From Cynocephalus volans (taxonomy: Eukaryota > Chordata > Mammalia > Dermoptera > Cynocephalidae), in contig NC_084460.1 of assembly GCF_027409185.1 (NCBI RefSeq), positions 145,188,569-145,252,568 of the forward strand: a DNA stretch of 64,000 nt, in the 5' to 3' direction. The first letter of the stretch is position 1. The number at the start of each line of letters is the position of its first letter. This document shows positions 10,977 through 23,184 of the stretch, piece by piece. The notes under the pieces were generated by a model that was given only the letters and a program-made list of their open reading frames with translations, was not told the origin of the DNA and did no database searches. Both the position numbers and the translations under genes were made by a program.

Positions 10977-12381
10977 TACCTATTTACCAAAATTTGATTC
11001 GATAACCCTAAAACAAGTGTGAAGGCCATTTTTTCTTAATATTTCAACATTAAGGAGTAGGATGTGTTGTTATTTCCCATCTTCACTGAGAAAAGAAGAA
11101 AGGAATATCAGTTTTAAAAAACTATCTTTGAAAATATATATCTCCAAGGAGCCCTGAAAACACAATGCAAGCAGCAAGAAGATTGTCTAATATGTCTTGG
11201 CTGAAAATTGGCCTTATGGACACAGGTCATTTAGTTTCCAAAGTGGAGGTTTTGTCCTGAGTGAGCCTGACTAGCTTTCTTTCAAACTCCAAAACCAATT
11301 TGCGTAATTAGGACAAGATCTATTAAGCATTTCATATCTTTTCTCTTTATATTTGTAAATAGAAAATCATATACACTCCACATTAGTTTGGAATTAGGGA
11401 ATCTAAGAAAGTTATTATTTATGACCTTGGTTCATCTTCTCATAATTCCATAAAAAACTTAAGGAAGATTCATCAGCATAACTTAGTTGTCCATACTTTG
11501 ACAAAGTTTTCTACTGTATGAAATAACCTATTCCTAACTTTTGAGTCATTATCATTATGTTTTTCATTTGTCTCATCCTTCTATCTTTTCAAGTTTACTA
11601 TCAAAAAGAAATATTAATATGCATGTCTCCTCCACAGTAAACCATCTAGTCTTTCTGATAGGCATCTAAAACTGTCCGTCTTAAAGAAAAAAATAAATCT
11701 CATAGGGTTACCAGGATTTTCATTTCTTACTTGGGCATTTCATTATCAAATAGGCAAATTGGAAGATCTACAAACTGTGAAAATTAGACAGATCCCAGTG
11801 TTCTTACCCAGTTCCTGTAAGTCATTGGGAGACTGAGAAAGTGGTGGCTTTCTTGAAGGAAATCTGGTGTTTTCTGAAGGAAGAAATTTAAAAACTGTCC
11901 ATTTCCCCTATCATACTCTGTGTTAGGTAGGGCCAGAGTCATCTTTATAAACTGCCAAACTGATGAGGTTGCCACTGCTCTCATATTCACTGCTGCATAC
12001 CCATTTCAGATCTTTAAATGGAGAAAAGTTGAAGGTGCAGAATGAAGCAGTGGTTGCTTATGCAAAGATTTTCCTTGGAAACCTCAACTGCATGAAAATA
12101 ATATTTTTTGTACTCTTTTTCAAATCTACTCGTGAAAAAAAAAAAGAACCTTGGAATTCCCTCAGTGAAAGTTACCAGTGAATTCCCTGCAGGATAAAGA
12201 CAAAGTTGTTCTACTGGGCATTGTGAGTTAATCAGCAAATCATCCCAGATACACCCAAGTGCAACAATTAGAACCATATTTTGTGTCATTAGGGTTCACC
12301 AGGAGGAAAACTTGACTAACTGTCCCTGAGCAGGTTTTAAGGCATATTAATTTCCTTTCTCTTATTACTCTTGATGGTGCC
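10977..12381. other. Distal 5' flank of OR block A, paralogous to block B
   Basis: 11210-12290 aligns in order with 34985-36000. Examples: ttttgtcctgagtga / ttttgtcctaaataa; ctcctccacagtaaacca / ctccactacagtaagaca; tacccagttcctg / cacccagttccca. The best-conserved stretch is 12180-12250 versus 35868-35938. No coding capacity of note. Confidence 0.65.
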
Positions 12382-12486
12382 TGCTATGGGTTAAATGTGT
12401 CCCCCAGAAGTTTTTGTATTGGAAATGAAGAGGGTAGGAAACCCAATTATGGTATTGGAAAGGTGGGGCCTTTAAGAGGTGATTAG

Positions 12487-12865
12487 TTGAAAATGTGGTA
12501 TATCTACACAATGGAATACTACTCTGCTATAAAAAAGAATGAAATACTACCATTCACAGCAACATGGATGGACTTAGAGAAAATTGTATTAAGTTAAATA
12601 AGCCAGGCAAAGAAAGAGAAATACCGCATGTTCTCACTTATTTGTGGGAGCTAAAAATAAATAAATAAATAAATATACAAACAAATAAGGGGGTGGGGGG
12701 TGGGAAGAAGATAAAACAATCACAACAATTCCTTGAACTTGATAAGACAAGTGAACAGGTATGAAGTTGATGGTGGGGGAGGGAAGAGAGGGAGGGGGGA
12801 AAGAGGAATTGGTAAAGGGATATGAGAATCAACTACATTGTATATTGATAAATTAAAATTTAAAA
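12487..12865 (+). mobile_element. 5'-truncated L1 3' end in MaLR LTR
   Basis: 379-bp L1 3' fragment (acaatggaatactactctgc, then the 3' UTR with G-runs, ending in an aattaaaattt A-rich stretch). It is flanked by the 13-bp duplication aagaggtgattag at 12474-12486 and 12866-12878. Confidence 0.92.
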
Positions 12866-13579
12866 AAGAGGTGATTAGATTGTGAGGACTGTGGCATCAT
12901 AAAAAGATTGATCCATTCAGAGTAACGGGCATGGTTCTGATGGCATTATAAGCAGAGTAGGTGAGGATGTAAGCTTTCTTGCTCAGTCCATTCTTGCCAT
13001 ATGACACACTACACCACATTGCTATGGAGAGTCATCACCAAGAAAAAGGCCCTCATCAGATGAGTTTCCTGGACTTTGGACTTCTCAGCCTCTGAAACTG
13101 TAGAAAACTAAATTTCATTTCTTTACAGATTATCCAGTTTCAGGTATTTTGTTATAAGCAACAGAAATGAACTAATACAGGAAATTGTTACCAAGAAGTG
13201 GGGTGTTGCTAATAATACCTGAAAATGTGAAAGTAGCTTTGGAACTGTGTGATTGGCATAGACCAGAAGAATTTGAAAGCAGGCTAGAGAAAGCTTAGAT
13301 TCTGGTATGGATTTAGAAGACACAAAGACCAGGGAATGTTTGCATCATCTTAGAGACTGATTAAATGGTGGCGACCAGAATACTGATAGAAATATGGACA
13401 GTTAAGGCCATCCTGAGGAGGTGTCAGATGTAAATGAGGAAGAGGTTATTGGAAATTAGAGTAAGAGTCACACTTGTTATAAAGTTGCAAATAACTTGGC
13501 TGCATTCTGTTCATGCCCAAGGGCTTTATGCAATGTAAAAAGTTGGGAACCAGGGTTTTTGGTGGAAGAAATTTCTAAG

Positions 13580-16500
13580 AGCAGCCACCGAGGGTGTCAG
13601 CATGACAGGAAACAACACAGGACCCCGATTAGTGGCCCTGCCCTTGAGAGCCTGACCCAGCCGCTGCTGAGGGTGCCAATACAACTGGCAGCTATGCCAC
13701 CAGCAAAACTCCCTGTAACTGCCACAGACAAATACCAATGATGAACAAGCGGTCCATTACAGCCACCACCACAGCAACTGCTACCACAAGGGTAGCTTGC
13801 TGCCACACCAGCAGCCATTGCTACCTCATAGGTGACCCACTGACCACTCATTGGCATAGACAGAAGGAGAGTCACCTGTGGAGCCTTGGGAAAGAGGCAA
13901 GAAAAAGCAGACCCCCCCCCAGGTCACCCATTCAAATCGAGGAGCACTAGTATACCCCAGCGCACTCATCGGGGTGAGGGGGAGCTAACCAGGGTGCCAA
14001 CAGGTTCACCCAAGAACACACACCATAACCTAAGAGTGACAAGACTCAAAGGCACTACTCCCCAAATCCAAGAGCTTGCCCACATCCTGATCAACCAACC
14101 TAGTGTCACCAACCTCAGCAGGGAAATACTAAATACCCCAGGGACTAGTACACAGAGGCACCCTCACAAAACTGCAGCACTGAATTGGGCCAAAGTACCT
14201 ACATGGAGACAACCCCACTGCATCTACCTGGAACTGATACTAAAACACCCCATTCAACCATCATTATAAAACACATCTCCAAGAGGAACCCCCTCTCCTC
14301 AAACTGATTCCAGAGTACTAGAAAAAGCAACTGCTCTATCTGATGACTAAACATTAACATAGAGATACTAGAAATATGAAAAAAAAAAAAAAAAGAAAAT
14401 ATGACACCACCAAAGGAGTATAATAATTCTCAAATATCAGATACTATAGAACATGAAGTCCTGGAAATGACTGAAAAGGAATTTCAGGCACCAATCCTAA
14501 GGAAACTCAATGAGATACAAGAAGACTCAGTTACATGACACAATAAAATGAGAAAAAGTATCCAGGACCTGAAAGAGGAAATGTACAAAGAAAGCAATGC
14601 CCTTATAAAAGATGTAGCAAAGCTCATGAAACTGAAGGATTTATTCAGTAAAAAAGCACAACAGAGAGTTTAAACAACAGGCTAGAACAAGCCAAAGAGA
14701 GACTTTCTGATCTGAAGATGGCTTTTTTGAAATAACCCAGGTGGACCAAAAAAAACAAAGAAAAAAAAGAATTTAGATAAATGAAGAAAATCTAAGAGAG
14801 ATAGCAGACTAATTTCAGCACACAAATATCCTAATCATGGGTGTTCCAGAAGGGGAGGAAAGGAAAAGATATTGAAAACATATTCAATAAAATAATAGTG
14901 GAAAATTTCTCAGGTAGAGGGAGAGATACAGACCTTCAGATAAAGGAGGCTCAAAGATCCCCAAACAGATTCATCTAAAACTGTTCTCTCCAAGATATGT
15001 TATAGTCAAATTGGCAAAGCTCAAAGACAAAGAGAGAATCTTAAAAGCAGCAAGAGAAAAGTGTTAAGTCACCGTAAGGCAGCCCCTATCGGACTAATGG
15101 CAAACTTTTCATCAGAAACCCAAAAGACCAAAACAGAATGAGATGATATATTCAAAATATTAAAATACAAAATTTCCAGCCAAGAATACTATACCCCACA
15201 AGGCTATCTTTCATAAATAAAGGAAAAATAGCATATTTCCCAGACAAACAAAAACTGTGGGAGTTCAACACCACACCACCAGCCCTACAAGAAATCCTCA
15301 AGGGAGTACTGCACTTAGTATCTAGAAAACAGCCATCACTACCATGAATGCAGAAAAAAGAACAAAACTCACTGGTAGAACAAAAATGCAAATGATAAAG
15401 AGAAAGGAACTTTATCTAACCCCCTCAAGAAACCAACAAACATAGAAGACAAACAATAAAACAGAAAGAAAGGAGAAAAGATATTTAAACATCCTAACAA
15501 AAATTAATAAAATTCCAGGAGTAAATCAACACCTTTCAATAGTAACTCTTAATGTAAAAGGATTAAAATCTCCACCCAAAAGACAGACTGACTGATTAGA
15601 TTAAAAAGATAGACCCAACAATATGCTGTCTTCAAGAGACTCACCTCACAGACTAAGAGTGAAAGATACACACAGACTAAGAGTGAAAGGATGGAAAAAG
15701 ATATGCCATGCAAACAGAAACCAAAAACAAGCAAGAGTAGCTATTCTTATATCAGACAAAATAGACTTTAAACCAAAAACCATAAAAAAGCGACAAAGAA
15801 GACCGCTCTATAACAATAAAGTCATTTATCCAGCAAGAAGACATTAACAATCATAAGTATGTATGTACCCAACATCAGAGCAGCCAAACATATAAAGCAA
15901 ACACTATTAAACCTTAAGAAAGAGATAGACCCAAATGCTATAATAGCTGGGGACCTAAACACCCCTCTCTCAACATTGGACAGATAATCTAGGCAAAAAA
16001 ATCAACAGAGAAACACAAGATCTAATCCATACTTTAGTCCAGTCGGACTTGGCAGACATCTACAGAATATTTCATCCAACACACAGCATATACATTCTTC
16101 TCATCAGCACATGGAACACATTCCAGGATAGACCACATATTAGGTCACAAATCAAGTCTAAACAAATTATTAAAAATTGAAATTATTTCATGTAAATTAT
16201 CCCTGTTTGCAGATGACATGATACTATATACGGAGAAGCCTAAAGACTCTACAAAAAGATTCTTAGAGTTGATAAACAATATCAGCAAAGTTGCAGATTA
16301 TAAAACCAACATACAAAAATCAGTACCATTTATATATTCAACAATGAACTAGCAGAAGAAGAAATCAAGAAAGCAAGCCCATTTACAATAGTCCCACAAA
16401 AAATAAAGTACCTAGGAATAAAGATAACCAAGGATGTGAAAGATCTCTTTGACGAGAACTATGAATCACTGTTGAAAGAAATTAAAGAAGACACAAGAAG

Positions 16501-17960
16501 ATGGAAAGATATTCCATGTTCTTGGATTAGAAGAATTAGCATCATGAAAATGTCCATACTACCCAAAGTGATCTACAGTTTCAACACAATCTTCATCAAG
16601 ATACCAGTGATAATCCTCACAGAAATGGGAAAAACAATCCTAACATTCATATGGAACAGAAAAGACCCTGAACAGCCAAAGCAATCTTTAACAAAAAATA
16701 TAAATCTGGAGGCATAGCACTACCTGATTTCAAATTATACTACAAATCTATAGTAACCAAAACAGCATTGTACTGGCATAAAAACAGACACATGGACCAA
16801 TGGAACAGAATAGAGAACCCAGAAATCAGCCCGTATACCTACAGCCAACTGATCTTCAACAAAGGCACCAAGAATATACACTGAGGAAAAGACTGCCTCT
16901 TTGATAAATGGTGCTGGGAAAACTAGACATCCACATGTAGAAGAATAAAACTAGACCTGTACCTCTTGCCATATACAAAATCAACTCAAAATGGATTAAA
17001 GAATTAAATATGCACCATGAAATTATAAAAGTCCTGAAAGAAAACATGGGGGAAACACTTCGGGAAATAGGACTGGACATAGGCTTTATGACTCCAATTC
17101 CAAAAGCACAGGCAACAAAAGGAAACATAAACAAATGGGATTATATTAAAATAAAAAGCTTCTGCACAGCAAAAGAAACAATTAACAGAACAAAAGACAA
17201 CTAAAAGAGTGGCAGAAAATATTTGCAAAATATACATCCAACAAAGGATTAGTATCCAGAATATACAAGAAACTCAATTAAATTAACATTAAAAGAACAA
17301 GTAATTCAGTTAAAAAATGGGCAAAAGGTCTGAGCAAGCGTTTCTCAGAGGATGATATACAAATGGCCAATAGACACATAAAAAAATGCTCAACATCACT
17401 AAGCACCCAGTAAATGAAAATCAAAACCACATTGAGATATCATCTCACTCCAGTTAGACTGGCTATCATCAAAAAGACAGAGAATAACAACTTCTGGCAA
17501 GGATGCAGGCAAAGTAGAATCCCCTGCACTGTAAGTGGGACTGTAAGATAGTTCAGCCATTATGGAAAATGGTATGGAGTTTTCTCAAATAACTACAGAT
17601 AGAACTGCCATGTGACCCAGTAATATTATTACTGGATATATACCTAAAGGAATGGAAATCATCATGTCGAACAGACACCTGTACTCCCATGTTTATTGCA
17701 CTCTATTCATAACAGCCACGAGTTGGAATCAACCTAAATGCCCATTACCAGATAAGTGGATAAGGAAAATGTGATGCATTTATATAATGGACTACTACTG
17801 TGCCATTAAAAAGGATGAAATACTATCATTCACATAGTGGATAAACTCAGAGAAAATTATGTTAAATGAAATAAGCTAGGCACAGAAACAGAAATACCAC
17901 ATGTCCTCACTTACACGTGGAAGCTAATAGAAAAGTAAATAAAAAGAAAGAAAAAAAAAT
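13580..17960 (+). mobile_element. Near full-length but defective L1 (5' region to ORF2 3' end)
   Basis: Begins right after the first copy of aagaaatttctaag (13566-13579). 13580-14280 is a GC-richer 5' region with CCA/GCC-rich runs, plausibly an L1 5' UTR. 14290-15150 carries ORF1 remnants (cctaatcatgggtgttccagaa at 14830). 15540-16180 is the ORF2 endonuclease region. At about 16180-16200 the sequence jumps to the reverse-transcriptase catalytic motif region (tttgcagatgacatgat, FADDM), so about 1.5 kb of ORF2 is missing. 16436-17204 carries the ORF2 C-terminal region with breaks. The usual roughly 200-bp 3' UTR is absent. Confidence 0.85.
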
Positions 17961-18762
17961 ACCTACTTTATGCTAAGCACCAAAAGTCCTCTTTGCCTTC
18001 AAAAAGAATCCATACGAGTAGTTACTTGTTGAACAAGGAGGGAAAGTGGTTTATGTTTCTGCCTATATATATATATACAAATGATTACTCATTAAAATTG
18101 TTTTATTCAAATTAAAATAATAAAAGGGCCGTGCTCAGTACTGAGGAATAATAGACTGTCATCCTTCATTTGTTTTAAAACCCAAGGAAGAATATTTAAA
18201 CACTATTATGCAACTAGTTAGTATACTGTGGTTTTATATTTTAGGAGGTACTTCTATAAACATTTCCTCTTTTATTCTCACAGTACCACTGTGAAGTAGA
18301 TATCACAATTTCTCTCTTGTGGATGGGAAAACTGAGGTATAGAAATATTAAAAGATTATATAAACAATATAAAATGAATAAAAGGAATTGAAGCTCAAAC
18401 CCAGGTCTTCTGGAAACAAATTTCATCACCTAAGATTCCAAATACAGAAAATTTACCAAATAATGTTTCTTTTACTCATTTCATTTATTGAAAGGGTAAA
18501 ACTGATTCGAGAAATTTTGTTATGAGAAAGAAGATTTCTTATGAGAAAACTCTTTGCAACCTCCTATGACATGAGTTGATTCTATTTTAAATTATTATGA
18601 AAAATATATAAAATATTTCAAAGAACATGCATACACACACATACAAATTCCCATGTATTCAAGCATTCTGAATTAATACATATTAATGTTTTGACATATT
18701 TGCTCTAGAAATGCCTTAAAGAAATTAAACTTCACAGGTACAATCAAAAGAAAAAAAAAAGA
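17961..18762 (+). mobile_element. Non-L1 sequence attached to the L1 3' end (probable 3' transduction)
   Basis: About 800 bp of single-copy-looking DNA lies between the L1 body and the second copy of the target-site duplication (18763-18776). It contains a MIR at 18240-18425. Near its end is ATTAAA (18724-18729), then an A-rich tail (18747-18762). The hexamer, tail and duplication together are the hallmark of an L1 transcript read through into downstream DNA. Confidence 0.65.
18240..18425 (+). mobile_element. MIR element (inside the transduced segment)
   Basis: Matches the MIR core layout: ctcacagtaccactgtgaagtag, then gatgggaaaactgaggtata, then a degenerate agctcaaacccaggtcttctg. Confidence 0.75.
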
Positions 18763-18776
18763 AAGAAATTTCTAAG

Positions 18777-19466
18777 CAGCAAAACATTCAGGCAGCTATG
18801 TGGCTACTTGTAACAGCTTATGCTCAATTAAGGCAGCAAATGCATGATGTAAAGCTGAAATTTACAATTAAAGGGGCATCACAGGGTAAAAAAATTGGAA
18901 AGCCCTCAGCCTGGTCACATATAAAGTATAAAAACATATTCAGGAGAGAAAACCAAGGGTATAGCCCAGTGACCATCTGTTAGGGAGACCAAGAGAGAAG
19001 GAGGAGATAATCAAGAGAATGGAAAAAAGAACTTGAAGGCATTTCAAGGATCTTAAACATTGCCCCTTCCATTATAGGCACAGAGGCCTCGGGAGACAGA
19101 ATGGTTTCAGGGAATAGGCCCAAGGTGTTCTCCGTGGACTCACTGCCCAGAGCCACCTCAGGGTCCTGTTCTCCACACTCCAGCTGCTCCAGCTGCCACA
19201 GCTGTAGCTAAATTGGCTCCAGGTGGGGCTAGACCCACTGCTTTGGAAGATACAAGCCGGAAGTCTTGGCAGAGTCCACGTGGTGCTAAGTCTGCAGGCT
19301 CCCAGACTGCAAGAGCTGTGGAATCCTGATTTCAAAATATGTATAGAAAAGCCTGGGGACCCAGGGAAAGATCTGTCACATGGGCAGATTTATCACAGAT
19401 AGCCCTCGCTAGAGCAACGCTGAGCAGAAATGTGGGGTCAGAATTACAGCAGAGAATCTCCACAAG
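18777..19466 (+). mobile_element. MaLR internal region, continuation
   Basis: Resumes the internal sequence interrupted at 13579 (atttctaag/cagcaaaacattcagg). The part from 19080 is the plus-strand counterpart of 9390-9770 in the other provirus (ctgagcagaaatgtggggtc). Confidence 0.8.
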
Positions 19467-19569
19467 AAACATGCCTGAAACTGTAAAAAATAAATATCAT
19501 TTCTTTATAAATTACACAGTTTCAGGTATTCTGTTATAAGCAACAGAAATGGATTAATACGGTGCCACA

Positions 19570-20260
19570 TTCCAACTACCTAACAGTCTATTCTAAAATC
19601 TCAAAGACTCATCAAAGTCAACATGTCAAAATCCAAATTTAGGGTCTTTTCAGACTTTGACATCCAATGTGGACCTCACCCTGTCTTCCAATTCTCAACT
19701 AATGGCATCACCACCTACCCCATTTTTCAAATCATTTAAAAAAATTTTTTTAATTGACAAATAAAAATTGTGTGTACTTACTGTGTACAACATAGTATTT
19801 TGAAATACGTATACATTTTGGAATGGCTTAATTGAGGTAATTAAAATATGCATTTTTAAAGAAACAAACCTGCGAGTCTTCCATGACACTGAACTCCCCC
19901 TTAAAACCATAAAAGCAAAGGGTTTGATCCTTTTAATGTCTGATGAAACCATCCTCTTCTCTTCAAATTCAAGAAAGCTGTTTCCTGCTTGGAATACTAA
20001 AATAAGCTTTTAACAATCTACTTGTATTTTTCCAACATCTACACCTGCTAGTCTCCACATTTGGGTCAATGCCATCTTGATAAAATGCCATATTGCTGAT
20101 GTCACCTCTGCTGCCACCTCCATTGCCTCATCTCCATTTAAACCCTTAAATAGTTTCCAATGGCTCTTATAAGGAAGATCAAAATCCTTAAGCCCATATA
20201 TCCCTTCCTTCTTCCTAAAACATACCCAATAATCCTCTACACAAAGATTTTGCCCAATGT
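19570..20260 (+). mobile_element. L2 fragment (interrupted by an L1 3' end at 19735-19865)
   Basis: gactcatcaaagtcaacatgt, then ggcatcaccacctaccc, then tttccaatggctcttataag follow the 3' part of the L2 consensus as I remember it. An L1 3' end in minus orientation (ttttttaattgacaaataaaa) splits it. A counterpart L2 lies upstream of the second OR (36140-36535). Confidence 0.6.
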
Positions 20261-20394
20261 AGTTAGCAGGTTTTAGGTGAATGATTCTGCTACTTCTTTG
20301 ACAATAAAAAAGGTGTAAGAGGTTGAAGTTAAAAATCAGCATTTCATTTGGGACTTCCGTATGCAATGTTGCTGAAGGAAAAAAAAAAGTTTAT

Positions 20395-21022
20395 CCCTTT
20401 GTTTTCATTTTTTTTAGCATTTTTTAAAATTTATGTTTTAATTGAAATATGATTGATTATATGTATTGATGGGGTACAGAGTTGACTATCAGTATTTCTG
20501 TACAGTATGCAATGATTAAATCAATATTATTAGCATGTTCATCATCACAAATCATAATTATTCTTTGTGTCCCTTACCCAATTTCTCCCTATCCCCTTTT
20601 CTACTCCCACTTTACTTCCTCTAGTAACCCTAGATCTGTTCTCTCCTGAAAGTTCAATGTATTATTGTGGTCTCTCTTTCTTTCTTAGCCCCCACTTATG
20701 AGTGACGACATGCGGTATTTCTCTTTCTGTACCTGGCTTATTTCATTTAACATAATTTTCTCCAAGTTCATCCATGTTGCTATGAATGACAGAGTTTCAT
20801 TCTTTTTTATGGCTGAGTAGTATTCCATTGTGTACATATATCACATTTTCCTTATCCAGTCATCCGTTGATGGACAGTTAGGTTGGTTCCATATCTTGAC
20901 TATTGTAAATAGAGTTGTGATGAACATGGGATTATCCCTTTGACAAGATGATATGCGTTCCTTTGGCTATATACTAGAAGTGGGATTGCTGGATCACATG
21001 GTAGTTCTACCTGTAATTTTGT
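20395..21022 (-). mobile_element. L1 3' end, minus strand
   Basis: Reverse complement of L1 3' UTR and ORF2 end: gagtagtattccattgtgta at 20815 and gaagtgggattgctggatcac at 20979. Confidence 0.9.
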
Positions 21023-22799
21023 TATAACAATGAAAAGAGTTCTCCTTGGAAAGTTCCCAAGCTAACTGTTATCCCTCCAGGCCGTTAGATTTCTGCTTGA
21101 CGTGCTGCACCAGTGAGAGAAGACACATACACTCAGTAAGTAAGGCTGACAGAGCTCAGGAATCCCAGTAGAAGCCCCAAAACAGCCAACTGGTTGGCAC
21201 TGTTCTCTGAAAGCAGGCCATCAGGGTTTCCAAGTCTGAAAATGACAAAAATTACAAACTTGTCCCTTTCACTGTCTTTGCCGTAATAGAACACACATCA
21301 AGATATGACCAGTTACAAGATAGTAACACCTTAAATCTCTGATCAGTATGGGAAATTATACTCGGCTCTCTTGAACTGTAAAGGTTTCCTCTGAGAAATA
21401 CTTATGAGATAGACTGTTACTGAAATTTACTTAGTGAGGCGGGAAATTGTGCCGTATGTGGTTAGTTCCGAGTTTTGTGCCAACTTAAATCTAAAGGCCC
21501 TGTGGTTTCTTATTAGAGCAGTAACTTTTAAACATCGCATTATATTTTAGTCTTGGGCATGGAGGCTTTTCTATCCTAACCAGCTGGAAGCTTCATTCTC
21601 CCCACCCTCTCTCAGAGCACCCAGGCCCTCTCCTATGTCCCCTTACTCAACCAGTGCTTCATTTCAACTGCTGGCGTTTGCTGAAGTTGACCTGTTGCAC
21701 CATTTTTACAGCACAAATCCTGATTCCGATGACTGCAGTGGGCTCTTGAAGTCCAATAACTAATGGTGTTTCTTCTTCACAAGTGAAAGCTTATTGAAAA
21801 TAGAAAGAGGAAGCCTAGCATGTTGAAATGAGCATTGGAGCGATAAGGAACTGCCACTCTAAATTCTGCATGGGGTAAAATTAAAGCTTGTCCTTTGTAA
21901 AACATGAAGATGTTAGACTAAAGGATCCTAACTCATTTACTATTCTACGTATGGCCTATAATTCTAAAGAGTTTAGCTTATCAGGATCTAAGAGCATTTA
22001 TGAAGATCATGGAAGTAGAAAAGTGGGGTGGGAAGGAAAATATTCCTTCCTTTTCCTTGATTTAGCTATAATTTAAGTCTCCTTTTGTTAGTATATCACT
22101 GAGAGAAAAGAGCTGGAAATTTATGGGACAGATTCTACCAAGTAAGCACAACCTTGTTCTCAAGTATTAGAGGAATAAAATTATTTTCCTGTATAACCCA
22201 CTAGTGTTCAGTATCTGGAGATTTTGATGTTTTACTTCAGGGCTTGGATCAAAGAGAAAGAAAGCAACACAGTAGCAATTTAAAGATTTTTTTTCCTCCC
22301 TATATACTAGAATGCCAATTAATTAATATTTAACACGTTTGCATAAGTTAAAATCCTATAATGTTTCAATTTAACTTCTACGATTTTGTCTCAATTCAGT
22401 AAAATCTTCCAATGAAATCAGATAGCCAGTTATTTTATAATTGTGGCATTTATAGAAATATGGTTTTACCGGTTTGGGGGATAGGATGTAGTGGTGGGGG
22501 ATTTATATTTAATTCCTCACAATTCATCTTTTCTCAGATTTTATAGGGTGGCTAATATTACGGCTCTTTACTTCATTAATTCTGTGGTGTAACATTATAT
22601 GAGCATGCCCATATATTAGATCATGCATTCAAATCCAGTTCAGTTCTGATGTAGTCACTATACTCAAAAACTTTCCATGAGTCCCTACCATAATTTGAAG
22701 AAAGCCTGGAATCCTCAATTAGCCATTCAAAACCTCTCCAAATTTTGTTTTACACCGCCTTTTTTAGGTTTATCTCCAAGATTCACATGTGCCATATAA
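21023..22799. other. No gene; possible old L2 at its right end
   Basis: Mostly unassigned sequence with a slightly GC-richer stretch at 21560-21730. 22620-22795 is weakly L2-like (cattcaaaacctctccaaatttt). No ORF or RNA gene is supported. Confidence 0.4.
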
Positions 22800-23184
22800 A
22801 AGAGTTTGGATATGTTTCCCCCAAAAGCTCATGTTGAAATCTGATCCTCAATGTGGCAGTGCTGGGGAGCAGATCCTTCACGAATAGATTAATGCTCTCT
22901 CTCGGGGCAGGAGGCGGAGGGGGTAGTGAGTGAGTTTTTACTCTAGCAGTTCTGGTGAGAGCTGGTTGTTAAAAAAGAGCCTGGCACCTCCGCTCTGTCT
23001 CTATTTCTTGCTTCCTTGTGATCTGCTTGTACCCTCTGGCTGCCATGCCACTTTCTGCTATGAGTAGAAGCAGCCTGAGAACTGCACCAGATGCAGCTGG
23101 CCCAGAATTGTGAGTCAAATAAACCACTTTTCTTTATAAGTTACCTAGTTTCAGGTATTCTGTTACACAAAAATAGACTAATAC
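22800..23184 (+). mobile_element. Solo MaLR (MST-like) LTR
   Basis: About 385 bp on the plus strand, beginning at the gatatgtttcccccaaaagctcatg block and ending agttacctagtttcaggtattctg...gactaataca. It contains an AATAAA at 23119 close to the 3' end. No internal sequence follows. Confidence 0.8.

Larger units (their letters stand above)
12382..19560 (+). mobile_element. MaLR provirus disrupted by two L1 insertions
   Basis: The plus-strand LTR starts at 12382 (tgctatgggttaaatg) and ends at 13179 (actaataca). The internal region runs 13180-13579 and 18777-19466. A shortened 3' LTR end lies at 19467-19560. The ggtgcc sequence at 12376-12381 is repeated at 19561-19566, giving a 5- or 6-bp target-site duplication. 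Insertions: L1 12487-12865 in the 5' LTR and L1 13580-18762 in the internal region. About half of the internal 3' part and most of the 3' LTR are deleted near 19466. Confidence 0.85.

Noticed and set aside
13886-14269. 127-codon ORF in the L1 5' region
   Set aside because: Low-complexity, with no recognisable domain, in a region behaving as L1 5' leader, with overlapping frames on both strands.
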